From: Stichopus chloronotus
Taxonomy: Eukaryota > Echinodermata > Holothuroidea > Aspidochirotida > Stichopodidae
DNA: 64,000 bases
Direction of reading: 5' to 3'
Assembly: GCA_021234535.1 (NCBI GenBank)
Contig: CM037840.1
Coordinates: 1,673,801 to 1,737,800 of the forward strand
Below, piece after piece: positions 40,101-55,100 of this stretch. The notes below the pieces were generated by a model. The model was given only the letters and a program-made list of their open reading frames with translations. It searched no databases and had not been told where the DNA came from. How positions within the stretch are numbered: the first letter of the stretch is position 1; each line of letters begins with the position of its first letter. A program made the translations under genes and the position numbers.

Positions 40101-43100
40101 AGACAACAATAAGCAGCCTAGTGGCCTACACAAAGACTACCAACGTTAGAAAACTTTGTTCGTGTTAGCATGCAAGTGTGACGTCCGAGCCTTCAGAGGA
40201 GCCTAATGTTATGTTTTCTTCACCTAGCAGTAGTGTTACTGTTCACTAACGTACATGTGGTCTGCTCTGCTGGTAAGTTGGAAGGTGTACATTGATGGCA
40301 CTCTGTACTCTGTAGCACCTGCTCTGAAGTCCAATAAAGATAGATAGATAACAAAAGTTTGCAAATTTTCATTTCTTGCTGTTTATTCTTCCATCATTGT
40401 AAAGTTTTAACAATCAAATCATTACAAAGTTTAAGCAATGAAACTGATTTGTTGAAAATTTAAAAGAAAAATGAAATACTGTACCTTAAAACAATTAACA
40501 TTGCAAAGTTGCCATGCTGATATGTGCATTCTTCATCCTTGAATTTTCCTCAGCAATAAGGGCTGACTAGAATCTTACCCAGGCTTACTAAACCTGGGGA
40601 AATGGTACTTGTTGGTCAGCACTAAAGTTGAATTTGCTGACCAAATTTTTTTGCAAATTTCAAACCCTGATTGCACCAATTATAGTCTGAACCGCTACAT
40701 TTTAATTAAAGATCAGAAGAAGCCTTTCATTTGTAAGAAATTTTGTTTACAAGGAGGGCATCTCATACTGTATGTATACACACATAGATGCATACCATCC
40801 TAATCACAAAATGTTACAATTAATCAGGAAAAAACTACCTATAATGCAAAAATGTATTGTGGTGTCATTGATATAATCCTCCACAGCTACCTGGCGTATA
40901 TATTGCATCATATGGTTTTAGACCATACACATATATGCATTGTGGTTTCGATGATCCAATTATGGGCATTTTTTTTTTGAGCCTGACATTACAGCATTAG
41001 GATGTGTCCCAAGCTACCTATGTTTTATATCATGAATTATGAGATCTGTACAAGCTTCCCACATTTGAAGTAATATGTATAAGGTTTTCACAATTTGACC
41101 CCTGTTGACCTTAAGTTATGACTTTTGACCTCTACTAAAAGCTAAAAGGTAATGCACTCCATGCATGAGATACACCTACATTATGAATATGTCATCTGTC
41201 AAAGCTACCCTTTTTGAAATGTGTTTGCAAGAATTTCATAATGTAACCTTGTTGTAATTTGACATCTTTTGACCCTAGTTGACCTTTGACCTCCACCAAA
41301 AACAATAAGGTTCTGCCTCTCAATGTAACAAAGCTACATGCCACATATAAACAGCATCCATCATCCCTATTTGGAGATATCAAATACACAAGCTAAGTGT
41401 CACAAGCACATGCATAAATATACACACTCGCATGCCATCATGACAGCAAAAGGTTTCTCTTATTATCAAAACCAAAAAACAGTAAAAGTTGGGGTCTGAT
41501 CGAATGTACCAAGCAGGGCTTTGTCACCTGGATATACCTGTTTCATAAGGTCAAATAATTCACTATAAGTCTGCATTGATCACTAAATTTATCATGAAAA
41601 CATGTATACAAGTTAATTGACATGTTTATGTACAAACAACTGTTGGTACAGATCAGTCATGAATGAGAATTAAAGCGGAAAGCCAGTCAGGAACATGCTT
41701 TCTTGCTTATTTAAGCCAATTCAAACCATTTTAATCCATATTTTTTATGTTTTGAAAGGAATTTCTCATAGATAACATGATATATTCAAAGTTGGTGCCA
41801 AACAGAGTTTCTGACACTATGTGCATTAGGGTTTGGCGGTATCCTGGTATCCAAGTCATTACCGGTATTCGCAGTACCGGTATTAGCAGTACCGGAAGAA
41901 AAATCTGAATATGCGAGTACCGGTACTTTTGAATACTTCGCAGTATCGGGGAAAATTCTTGGTGGCGGTGATACCGGTACCGCCTCCAACAAATAAACAA
42001 AAATTTGTTTTTTTCGGATGTAGCGTTAATACTTACATATCAACATCAAAATGGACCAAAAACAAATTCCAAATCCATTTTAAAACTGTTCATTTCAATA
42101 TCTCACTGAAACAAACCTCAGTGCTTCTGAAAGTAAATGTATTCATCGCCGTAACGATTGTAGTGAACGTAGTACACAGTGACTGTCCCTGTCTTATGTT
42201 TAACAAAGCAGCTGTCTTCCCTAACGTTGGTAAAATCATGCAAACCATGCAGGCTAGGCCTACACATATTGCCCATTTTGTTAACACTAACCTACTGTAA
42301 ACGACGAGTAAACACCCGCATGTTATACTAAACAAAAGCGAACTGAAGAAGAACAGCTCAGCTATGTAGAAGTGGAAGGAGAAAAAGTTACATTTAGGCA
42401 TAATTCTAGCGGTGATTTTTTTTGTTTTTTGCGTGCCTCCTGGGTGCGTATCGTTGTATATTTTTCAGTCCCAGGTAGTCATCTATGTATGAAGTGGCTC
42501 AGGCAGTTACTCCAGTGGATTTGAGATGGGAGTGTCACAGGTTCACTCCCCACTTGGTACTGCGTTTGCCTTGTTTTTTATCTCATCGCCCTATAGGGGC
42601 AAGATGAGATATTGTAGTCACTTGACTAGTGGAGCTACTGTTTATATTGTGCTGTGCACCCATGGGAGAATGGTTGCCATGGAAACGCTTGGAGTGGATG
42701 AGTAGCTACACCCCAGGGGTACCCCGTGGTAGAGTGACCATGGGTACAGGAGGTTCCTGTTGGGTGGTATAAATGAAAACGTGTCCGTGCCAATGCGTGT
42801 GCATGTGTGTGTCTGTGCATACGCGTGTGTGCGTGTGTGTGTGCGTCCGGACCTGTCCAAATTGTGGTTTTTCCAGAATAGTTTGAAATGGATATGAGCG
42901 ATTAAGTTTAAACTTGGTAAGGTTGTGCATGATGCCAATATGTGCGAGATGTATTAGTTGTATGTAAGATCAAGTCACATTTGCTGATTTTTGAGAAAAC
43001 AAGAGCCCAAGGGCACAGTGGTTCCTTGCACAGATGGAGAGTATAATGTAAATTATGAAGTAAAAGGAAGCATATTGCATTATTTTGCAAAATAGCCCTT

Positions 43101-46100
43101 ATGGCCCATTTCTGACAATGAAACCTCACTGTAACATAAAATCTGTAGAGACAGAAACATATTTCACCCTTTTGTAAAATGGCCCATTTCAGACAGTGGA
43201 CCCCAAACATGAACCAATATGGAACCACTTCCATAGCACTAACGTGACCAACCATCAACAGTGTTACATACAATCTGTAACAGAAGAAGTATTTTGCATG
43301 ATTTCACAATAGCCTATGGGCACTATGGTTCCTTGTACTTGAAATATGTATACTGTAAAATGATATGCCTGAGTTCATAAATATCAAAAAAGCCATTTCA
43401 ATTCATGCAATGAATTGAAAATGTTGATTTCTGCAATATACAGCAATATCCCATTGACTTTACAAAACACAAACAGCTGTGAATCTCTCATTTAAAGAAG
43501 GGGCTCTGCAAATTGCAATATGGCTTATCACATCTATGCCCCTTTAAAGTCCACCAAACTAATAGCATGCCCTGGAGAGAACCCTTGGGGTCTAGTTTAA
43601 ACTGGTAAGAACACCAACTGACTTATTTTCTTTCATTGTTACCTGCCTACCTCACTAATTGAAAAGACACTTACATGAATGCACACATTAGCACTCAGGC
43701 ACGAGGAGGTAAACTGATCCAGCCAAAACTTGTCTGGTGTGACCACCTACAGTACTGCAAACAACACTGCTGCTTTTTCATTTGATCAAGAAACTGCTAA
43801 CTCAAGCAGTACTTCCATGATGCACTGGAGCGGGACTGATGGAACATATGAGCATCCATAGCATAACAAGGTTTTCAGACTTTTGCCCCCCAGTTCTCCC
43901 AGATGACCTTTGACCTCCACCAAAAACAATAGGGCACACCTTCTCAATATGGCAAACCTGCATACCAAGTTTGACTTTCATCTGACTTTCCCATATTGAG
44001 TTAGAGCGTACGCAAGCGGCATCACACACACATACACACACACACACACGCACGCACACGCCAAGTTGAATGCAAAGGTTCCTCTTGCTAACGCAAGGAA
44101 CCAAAAATGAAAAACAAAATGCAAGAATGACAACCACATTCTGTATCATGTGTGGGTTTGATGTTACCAAATGCTAATATGAATGAATGCCATTCACTCA
44201 GCCTTGTTGACAATTGTGGTCATGAAGGAGGTAATTCACAAGTTGACTGAAAGTTTGTGACACCAAATTGTGGTTACAGACCTGAGAGTCTGAAACTGTG
44301 CAACAGTGCAAGTCAACAAAGGCAATCTGGAACAGTCTTGCCTCCCAAGGGAGTGTATTCTATGACTAAAACAACTACTGTAAGTACTTTGTAAATTTTT
44401 GGCAGTTTCTTGCAATGGCTGGGAAATTCTCTAAAGGCTTAGTAAAAGTGATAAGAGCTATGTTAAGTGGTTGTTTGGCATAGAATATTGAAAGAGAATG
44501 AGACCAAAATTTACCTAGCAGTAATCTCTGCTATGAAAAATAGATCTGCATTTTGGCAAGTTTCCCATGTGAAACAAATACTGTATGCATTATTTTCTCA
44601 AGGTCAGTAACATTGACCTCTTCATATCTTCACATTCTATACATGTAAAACTCTCTAAGTATCACATGCTGGGTTTTGAACACAGGACAGATCTTAGAAT
44701 GGCAGAACTTATTACAGTCATTTCATGTCATGTTACAGTGATGACAAATCTCCCATGGGGCAATTCAAATGACAGACATCAGTTACTTATCAAGTGATAC
44801 CAATGTTGACACTTTGAAGTTCCAGCTGAATCAGGTACTAGGATATCTTCCTCAATAGGTTTTCATACTTTAAGCCTCTGGAGACCTCAAATGACCTTTG
44901 ACCTCCATGAAAAACAACACGATCATTTACTCACACTTGACTACCAACACTGTAACTTCAAAATTCAAGTACCTTTTCCTTCTCAGAGAGACTGTGTTTA
45001 CAAAGTTTTCACTGTCTTCTATTAAACTCACATGACCTTTGACCTCCATAAAAATGACAGACATCATCTACTTTACTAGGATCTACCAATGATAAGAGTA
45101 TTCACTTCCAGAAATATTTAGTTGCTGAGTTATCTCCTCTGATAGGTTTTCAAACCTTAACCTCTGGTGACCTCTAATGACCTTTAACCATCATAAAAAA
45201 AACAATAGTGATTATCTACTCACCATGGACTAGAACATACCAAGATTGAAATTCGAGCACAAAAATGTACACACACACACATGCAATCACCGTTGGCAAA
45301 AGCGGACATGGAACATTCTACCTTTTATTTGGCCTACTCTGCCTGTCATTTCCATTAAATGTCAGTAATTATGATATATGATATGATATGATGTGATATA
45401 ATGCGGACGAGGGCTTTACAAGCCTCTATATCCGCATCCACATGAGAACACTGTAACAACTAAACACCAACAAACCATCATATATAAGGAGAGTAGTCAG
45501 CTTCAAAATCAAATTTCATATCTAAATTATCCCAAAATTTATCAAGGCTTCTTTCGAAAGTAGCCACAGATTCAGCTTCCACAACTTTAGCTGGTAGACT
45601 ATTCCAAAAGTTGACCGTAATTGTCAATTCATAATCACTGGAAATTTATCTCATATACAGACCAGGAATGTGGTGAAGCCGAAGAATCAGATTCAGAAAC
45701 AGTTGCAGGTAAGTTTACCATTTCATGATACTGTTGCAATTCTTAAAAGGGAACTGTAGTGGGTACATGTTTCAATTTCAAGATACAAAACAATGTACAT
45801 CTCTTTACAAACAGTTATGATAGTACCCACTTCTTTCCAAATGTAACTTCAAATTTCCCACTGTTGTAGAGCGTATCACCATTTTGCAATGGATGATATA
45901 TCACATGCACCTTGCACCTGCAATACAATGTGACATGTAAAAGTGCATGTATGACATCATGTTTCATGTAATTGTGCCACAACATGGCATCTTAGTGAAT
46001 GAAGAAGTATAGTCATTAAAACTTCATATTTCCTTGCATGTGAATTTATTGCCCTACCTATGGTGTTTCCCTGTTTGAACAAGGCCCCAATAGGCTCTGC

Positions 46101-49100
46101 ATATCCTTGCGTGGAGATTATTAATTGAAGCCCATAGCTTAGCCAATTGTGCCTTTTTTTTTATCATTGTCATTTGCATTGGTGCTTACAAGAAGTTGCA
46201 TTGTACATTCTTGCACACGTAAAGTGGAAATTCACTGTGAAGTTGAACAGTGATGCAGACAATTATATTGTTTTATTAAGTACCAATCACCATTTGAGCC
46301 TGCTTGGAAGACCCTTTGAATTTTATCGTAGTATGTAAACACCAAGTACCTTTTGAAATATTACCAACTTTCACTCAGGGAAAAAACAATAGGGAATTTG
46401 ATTGATTGCTTAAAGTCCTTTCCACCTACGGTACTAAACAGCACTCTGTCCATGCTACTGTAGCTTCAAACTGGTGCTGACAGTCAGCCAACATGCAAGT
46501 TGCCTGGTAGTTGTATGTACTGCAATAACATCACATATATATACCACTATAACACGACCAATGACGTGTATAGTACTACAGTAGCATGATCACGGTGTTC
46601 CTTCTGTTCCATATGGGACCAATAATACTGACAACCTACTGTAAAGGAACCCTCTACCATAATACTAATTTGACATATTTCAATTTAACACCACACAATC
46701 TTGACATGATTTCATAAAATGGTCCAAATGGTCCACTTGAACCTTTGACCCCCAAAATCTCGAACAAACTGGCGACACTACTATCATAATGCATCTATAT
46801 ACCAAGTATAAACTTTTTCCAAGCTATACAATGGGAGATATCCTGTTAAAAGGGTTTTTGTAGTATGCCCCCCCAGTGCCCCCAGATGATCTTTGACGAC
46901 CTTTAAAAACAAGAGGGCACACCTTCTCAATATCACAGATCCACCCACCAAGATTGACTTTCATCTAACTTTCCCCTGTTAATTCAGAGTGTACCCAAGC
47001 AAGTATTACGGAATCTTAGATTTTTGCCCCAGTGTTCCCAGACGATTGAACTTTGTCTTAAACCAAAAACAATAGGGGACACCTTGTCAATATGGTGGAT
47101 GTCCTACATGTAAGTTTGACTTTCATTCGACTTTGGGTGAGTATGTGTGTGCATGTGTCACAAGAGACACACATGCACACACACCCACACACATGCAAAC
47201 CTGACTGCATAGGCACCTTCGCTGATGTATGTCATGTATGAATAAATTTCAACTTTAAAAACTATTTGCAAGGCTGCACAATGGTTTTCCTTTTATGGAA
47301 AACATTCTGTATATTTGTGATTAATGCTCTTTGTAATTTTAAGTCAATGCTTACAGTGGTAAGCATCAATCACTATGTACATCATACAATATCAAAACCT
47401 GAATCAATCCTTGATGCAAAAATGGAGATTTGAAGCATTTTTAAAGGCTGTGACGCATCACCCCAGACCAATTCTCCCAACCACCTACCTCTATTCCTTC
47501 CCTCAGCCTGTCTTAAATTCCTCCACATGTGTAAATCAAAACAATGGATCCCTGTGTAAGCTGTGTAATACGAGCTGCACTGCATCTTTCGAATTTGCTG
47601 TCAATCTAAGAGCACTGTAACTTAGAACCAGTTGAGAATTTCCCTTTCCGGGAGGTAAAAATATAGCTTAGGGTGATGCAATACAGCCTTTAATTTTCAA
47701 TAATGTTGGATTGAAAAATTCTGACAACAGCAGCCTAAATCTTTAGAGAAGGTAGGCTGTGAACACTTAACTGTTGATCCTGCACCTGAAAACACCATCC
47801 AACTAATTTCTTGTCACAGTTGGTGCTCAGCAAAAATTTCTCTCGATTTCAACAGATGATAGTGAATGTAATGAAGAGGAAGACATCTATGTGCCATATG
47901 TGAAAGTACCCAGGAAGTCAAGTAAAAAGTCAAGAAGAAAGTCAAGTAGAAAGTCAGGTAAGTGCAACAGGTTGTGTATGTACTGCACTGCAGTTTATAG
48001 TGCAGGGCAGTGTTGTAACGAATCACCGAGTCAGTTACTTGGCCAAGAAAAGAAAAGAGCCAAATTAAATATTTGCTCTATAGTCAACTCAACTTTGTAA
48101 ATGTCTCAAAGAGATTACCAGAGGCTGAGCGTTATTCTGCTGATAAAGACCAATTCCTAATTAATCTGTCATGAGCAATAATGCATAAAGCATGGACATA
48201 ACACATTTCATAGATTGTACTTTAAAATATACAACCAATTAAGGCCCTGTTGTGTGGCACAGTGCTGTAGGCATCCATATAGACCAGCTACTACTGTAGG
48301 TGACATAAGCAAAACCTGCACTGAACAGTCAGTCAGTCAGTCAGTCAGTCAGTCAGTCAGTCAGTCAGTCAGTCAGTCAGTCAGTCAGTCAGTCAGGGAA
48401 ACAGCCAGAAGACAATCCGACTTTCAGTGCTTGACATCCGGTTGCCATAGAATTGGCAGATGGCAATTAAGTCAGCGGACCACGGAATGAACAGCTGTCT
48501 GCCCAATGGTGTGCCAACGATGGCTCAAGGTCAGCCTGTCGGTAGTATTGAGCAGTAACATATGGCGGTACTGTATATGCCGATATTTACAGTAGTGTGA
48601 TTGCTTATCCTTATTTTTTACACCATTTTTATTTTCAAACTGGGTTCTGTGCTAAACAAAATGATGAAATTGCACCTAATGCATGGTGACCATTTCAACT
48701 GTCAGAACTTTTGCTGGTGGTGAACTTGGGGACTTTCTAGCCATAAAGTGTCAATTGGAATAGTTAAGCTCGTGAAATTAAGTTGCACAGAATATATGCA
48801 AAAGTTATCACAATCTAATGATCACATTTTTTTCAATTACTTGTCAAAAACACTGATAGTATTTACACAAACCCTCTTCATGCATGTCGAGTGTCTAATT
48901 GTAACCCCACTCTGTGAATAATTAGCTTGACCCTATAGGTATTTTAATTGATTTGTAACCAGGAGTAAGTCATGTTTAAACTATAGAAATATGAAGAGAG
49001 AATTAATATCATGAATATGTTACATAAACATGACTACAAGTAGTTGTACATAGTTTTACAATATATGGGGAATGGTCAATTAATTTTACATCTATAATTA

Positions 49101-52100
49101 CTGGTACTGATAATTCTTAAATCGGCAGGCCAGCTTCGACCCACCACCGGTATTCCGTATACTTGCCGCCAGTGGGGTGCCACCCCTTGCCTGCCTACAG
49201 CCCACCAGTGTAACACCAGATGTCACCAAAAAGCCAACGTCTGGAAAAAAATCCCTCCTACCATGGAAACATGAAGATGTAAATGAAAATTCCAAACATA
49301 AGCTAGTCAGCCACTTATTCAATATATTTATCTTCCTGGATGGGACCCTGTCATTAAATCTTCTAACAAACCACAAACAGCAACCTTTGCTCCGGTCAAA
49401 GCTCGGTGACACAGTAATAATAATGACAAGATAATAATATCATCCTTAGCAGTTTTCCTATTTATCATTTTCTTTCCCACTATTTGGGGAGTGATATACA
49501 GTAGGCCTACCAATTGTGACAACTGAACCAGAAGCTTTGTGAAGAGTTAGTCTATTTAGAGTTGACTCACATGACACAGAGTTGACAAAGGATCCTCGTA
49601 GCTCTGGTTTCTCAATTGCACTTACCATATTATCTCTGACATCCAACAAAACCCTTCCACCAAACCCCTTATTAGTATTAAACCTATCTTAACAATAAAC
49701 CACATGCAGAATCCAGGACACTTAAATCCAAACAACTATCAATATCATCTCCAACCAAGATTCAGTTACACCAAATATGTCTGGCTTCATATCCTCTGGC
49801 CTCTGGAAGTATGGCAAATTCATCAAATTTATTCCAAATGGGCTATTCCTAACATTAATTAAAATAATCTCTAACTTAGCCTATTCCTGGAACAACTAAT
49901 CTTAGATTCCTTCTTACCGCTTATTAGTTTATGGGTTTTATCGTAACTCCTGTATAGTTGGTGTAGCTGTTGGTTGAGCCAGGATAGACCTATCCTTGCT
50001 TACGATTATCCGCTGTCCTCATCGCCCTAAACAGTTGTTTAGTGAACACAGCTGCTCAACAGTAAAGTTTCGCACCATTGGCCAAACAGTGAGGCCCAAG
50101 TCTTACCTACATGTAACCCGTCCCTTCCTCCTGCTATGGAAACATGAAGATATATCAACAAATGTAAATGAAAGTTCCGAACATAAGCAACTCAACCAGT
50201 TACTCAAAAAATTTTAGCTTGGAAGCCTTGGATGGGATCCTGTCATCAAATCGTGGTAACAAACCACCAAATAGCAACCTTTGTTCTGGTTGAAGCTAGG
50301 CCACTCAATAATTTATGATATCTGAACCTTATCAATTGATTCCTCTACATTGTTGTACCCACCTGAATCGACAACACACACCTCTTCATCCGAAACAATT
50401 TTGTTCACCCTTTCAATAACATCTTGAATTTTGGCTACAAAAATTGTATGAATCAGAATAGTGACCTACATTCACAAAGATTCCACAAGAACTAGCCTGA
50501 TAACTAAAAATGTTAACTATCTGGAGGTATATGCCCTACCTGTAAAGCACCATGTGGTTCAGAAGTGAGGCAGGTAATGATGCTCTCATGTACGTAGGCA
50601 GAGTCAGAAGAGTAACACTGTATATGCTGCGCCTGCTGTCTGGCTCCTTGTTGTACCTCAAAGTTCATCGGTGTTACTTTTTCAGGATCAGCAAGGAAGC
50701 AAAACATATCGATAGCAAACTGGCCAAAAGGCGGCCATATAAATAAAAAAAAAAAGAGCGAGCATCAACTCTAAAAGGAAACACCTTAAGTCTTTTTGGT
50801 TAAAACATGTACAGGACAAAAAATTGTAAAGGAACCTTTTCGTCATAAAAATTTTTATATCAGAAAAATTTTAGAAACGAAAAATCAAAACATTTTTCAT
50901 GAAAACAAAATTTGTTGTTTGTATCAATTAAGCTCTGAAAAAAGAATTCTGTAAACAAAATTGTATGTTTTTTCCTGGTACCGCCCTGGTGGCAAAATAT
51001 GGTCGGCCCCACTGCGCAGATCTGTGGCAACTTTCAATTTTTTTCCATGCGTGTTTCAGGTCCCCCGCTACACTGGCGTTGCCAGACTGGGATCCAGTGG
51101 GGTAATCCGCCAGACTTTTCATGGGGTGGCAAAGGGCTCTGCGAATGGTGCCGGGATAGAGTGGACGATAATACTACTTTCATAGGTGTGTGATTCATTG
51201 ATTGAAATCACGACATGGAATCATCATTCTGCATCATACTAAACTAGAGTGTGGGGGGGGCAATAGTTTAAGTGTAGGTTGGTAGCAAAGATTCATATTC
51301 ACTACTTCATCAGCTGCCGTCCTTCACATTTATTACACAGTTAAGTTGGTGGTCAGCCTGCATTGTACCTGTGGTCTGCTATGCCTTTAAATTGATGAAT
51401 TAGCTAACTTGTTCAATTTCATCGTTAGCATGACAACAAAGCCCATATATTTTAACATAATGTGTTCATCGTATTTTCAATTAGCCTATGACAAATTTTG
51501 CCTTTATCCAATCAAATCAAGATTTGTGATTCTTGCTTTTTTCTTCTTTTTTTCTTTTTTAAAAATCAAAGAATGATGAATCATGGGCATCGGTTTTTGT
51601 TTTAATTGCTTGATTCCTTTTTCACTTTCATCTTGACTAGATTTAGGCTATCAGTGTCAAACTAATTTAAACTCAATCTCATGCCTATGTCTTTTTGATA
51701 TATACTGCATTAATAGTAGTTTTTGTCTTCAAGTTGTACAAAATTTGGACTATTTTCCTTTTACTCTCCCAGGTTAGGCAAAGTAAAACCAAAATAGTTT
51801 CTAGTCCCCGCACGACGTTTTCCTCCCGCACGATTTTTTTTTTCTTTTCTGTCCAAAGTAGGAGTTTTAAAGGAATGTCATGTCCCAGAAAAATCATCTC
51901 TCCAAGTCTTGAGCGGTGTCTAGCACTCATTAATACAGTGATGAAGCATGTATAGAAAGAAAATCAATTTTGAAGAAAAGATTTAGTCCAATGGTAATCC
52001 ATGAGAATGCTCCACTTTCCGCTTCCTCTAACGAATAAAATATTGAGATAAAATTGGTACTTGTAGTTTACCTTTTATCTCTCAAGTTCCCCTTGTAGAC

Positions 52101-55100
52101 GGATCGATATAACCCACTAGCTCTTGGCCGGGAAGGGTCAAAGCAAAACCATCTCAACGATTACTTTCCTTGATTTAATAATTCAGCTACTGTCTACGTC
52201 CCGGGCTCTGTAGCCCCTCCAGATACGTCCATAGGCATCGAACTTTTTTTCTGAAGCTAGAGCCTGGGAGCAGTGAATGGGTACCGTAGCTCTTTAGAAA
52301 GAACACTTCCAATGTACAAAGAAAATTTGTTTTTGTTGTAAAAATTTTCCAGTCAAATTAACTTGAGATGAAAAATTAAGCGATAAAATAGAAAACATTG
52401 AATAGTGTGGGCAAAAGGTGTGGCAGAATGGAACCAGTACGTGTAATTTTATTCCCACAAAATTGCATAGTGCCTATACCGTGGGCGGTGCGTTTGCAGG
52501 CCAGCTAGGCTGCATAGAATGACGTTACCATCAGTCACGGTGACTTGGGCAGGATTTCAACATGTTCATTTCACCTACTGAAAAGTTATGGAAGCTATTA
52601 AAGTTATGGAAGCTATTAAAGTTATGGAAGCTATTAAAGTTATGGAATATCAACCCCCATGTTGAACTCGGGAAACGTTGACCCTTAATGAGCGGCCCTA
52701 ATGGTCACCAAGAAAGATAGGCCATGCCACACAGCTACTGACATCTTGAAGCAAATTCTTTTATCAAACCTAAATGCAGTCAATTCCATTTGACAGATTT
52801 TTTCACAACTATGTTTTCAATGTTTCATTTGTAGTAAAGCGTGAGCTACAAATTGCCCGAAACTTTACGCCACGCTGCTACCCCCATTCCCCACACACAC
52901 ACCTTGATTTCACAATTCCATCGCTTAACTGGATGCATGAAGGATTAAATATCATAGGCCTATGTACAGTATTTTGCTCAGTTCAATCTTTCACTCACTA
53001 TTGAATTTATAGGGTGGCTGAAGGAATTTAATATGCAACTGCGAAAGGCACAGTAAACGGTGGCAGAGCTACCATATGGTCAAGGGGCAGAATCCCCCCC
53101 AATCGACTAAAATGCATCGCTGGCGACCTATTCACAGAAGAGATAAGCAGGGGCGGATTTAGGAAGGAGGCCGCCCCCTTGAAAAACATCGATGTTTTTT
53201 CCAGCTTCATAAAACAGTGCAAAGCGGTAGCCTATCCAATTAGCACACTAGGCCTATGTGACGTGTCATGATCAGTGAAACTCATTATTTTCGACCTCAA
53301 AAAATGTGTACTCCCCTGAAGTGTTACTTCCGTTACCTCAAATTTAGGCACCCTGATAATATTATGGCTCATATGGACCACAGCCTGGATAACTGAGGCC
53401 AACTCCAGAAATTACCAGAAGTACCATCTTTTGTGGTTACCTATATGTGAGCACAAGGGCCTTCGCGACTGGGGGGTGTCAGAGCAAGGATAGTCGGAAA
53501 ATCTGGAATTGGAATTTTTCATATCCCAATCTAGCACATTTTATGACATAGAAAGATGCCTACTATATTGCTATAGCACCAGATTGTGTTAAGGTTGCCT
53601 GGTGATTGAAAAATTTCTCAATAAATCTTATATCAATTTCAATTTTTCATATAAGAGTGTTGCAGCATTGATAGCCGGAACATCTGAAGTCAGGTCAGAA
53701 TTAGTCGTATTTCAGTCTACACATTTTGTGCCTTCAAACTATGCCAAACATTGCAAAAGATTGCATCTAAGGTTACAAAATAGGTGAAAAATTACTCAAA
53801 AGGGGATAAGGGTATCTCCTTCCAGGCTTACAATCCTCTTCTAGGCCAATTATCACTCATCTCATCCTCCCCCCGTTTGAAAATATTTTATTGCATAACA
53901 TTTTTTTCTAATCAAGCTGGCTATCATTTGCAAAATTATCGGTACAACAACTAGCTTTATACTTTATTATACAATTATTGTCGCTTGTTGCAGAGAAATA
54001 CTAGCGCAGCAATGCCGCTGTAGCTCACACAATTGAACTGAGGGTTACAGCCCTATGTTCTGACACACTTTTGTTCCCACACTCCATGTTCTGACACTCA
54101 TATGTTACAACACATTCACTAAATCATGCACCATTTTGGGTCCCAGCTATGATGCTCGGTGCAGTGATGACGCATTGATCAGCCGCTGCTGTCGGTATTT
54201 GAGTGTTCATGTTGAAATATAAGTGTGTCGGAACATAGGGGTGTCGGAACATAGGGGTGTCAAAATTTAGGGCAGTCACTGAACTAAGGAGAGGTAACTT
54301 TTGTTTGCGGCATTGCAAAATGAAAGTACAGTACTTGGAAGGTGACAAACTGTTACATGCAAAAATTATATAGTTGACACACTATCAAGCCTATGACATT
54401 ATCATATGCCAGTGTAGTATATTAATTTCGACATGTGATGTCGAAAATGGTAATAGGTGTACCATCTATGGTCTGTAGAGAAGGTTAAATCTACTTTAGG
54501 CTGTGTGATATGTGAGGAAGCAATGGATAATGTTTAGATCCTGTCAAAGCTGGCTTTTGTACACCTGGGAAGTGCCGTGTCCTGCCATCGGGAGGTTTTG
54601 AAAAGCCAGGATTTTCTTGTACACTCCACGCCAAGTAATGGTGGTGCTCTGCTTAGATAGTAATGTCGCTAATTGGTCACAAACAATCAGCCAATCTCTG
54701 CCTGCCCCCCCCCAAAAAAAAAGATCTAGGTGTCGGTGTTCCTACAGTATGTTCAGCCAAGTTTATAATAAAACCTGGGTAGAGTTGTTGGCTGAGATGA
54801 GGAGGTTGTGCCAGGTGAAAAAAAAAATCTGAATTACCCAGAAAAGGTTTAAGAATATTTCATCCAGCAAGATGAAAACAAAAAGGATGAATTCCAGAAT
54901 TCAGTTCAAATCTGGCATCAAGTGTAGCACCATTTTGCATCCAGCCCACCCAACGTGAGCAAAACTTTTTCCAGAGGTGTCCCCCTCTCCCTTGACGCCT
55001 CTCCCAAGATCAGTCTTTTGTAAAAATCATGTATAACCTCGGCAGCGGTGAGTGATGAGCTGCAAGAGCTGTCTGTCAGGTGGAAAAACTCTCAATTACC

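Noticed and set aside
42642..42938. Minus-strand open frames rich in His/Thr
   Set aside because: They arise from the GT/GC microsatellite at 42.78-42.85 kb.
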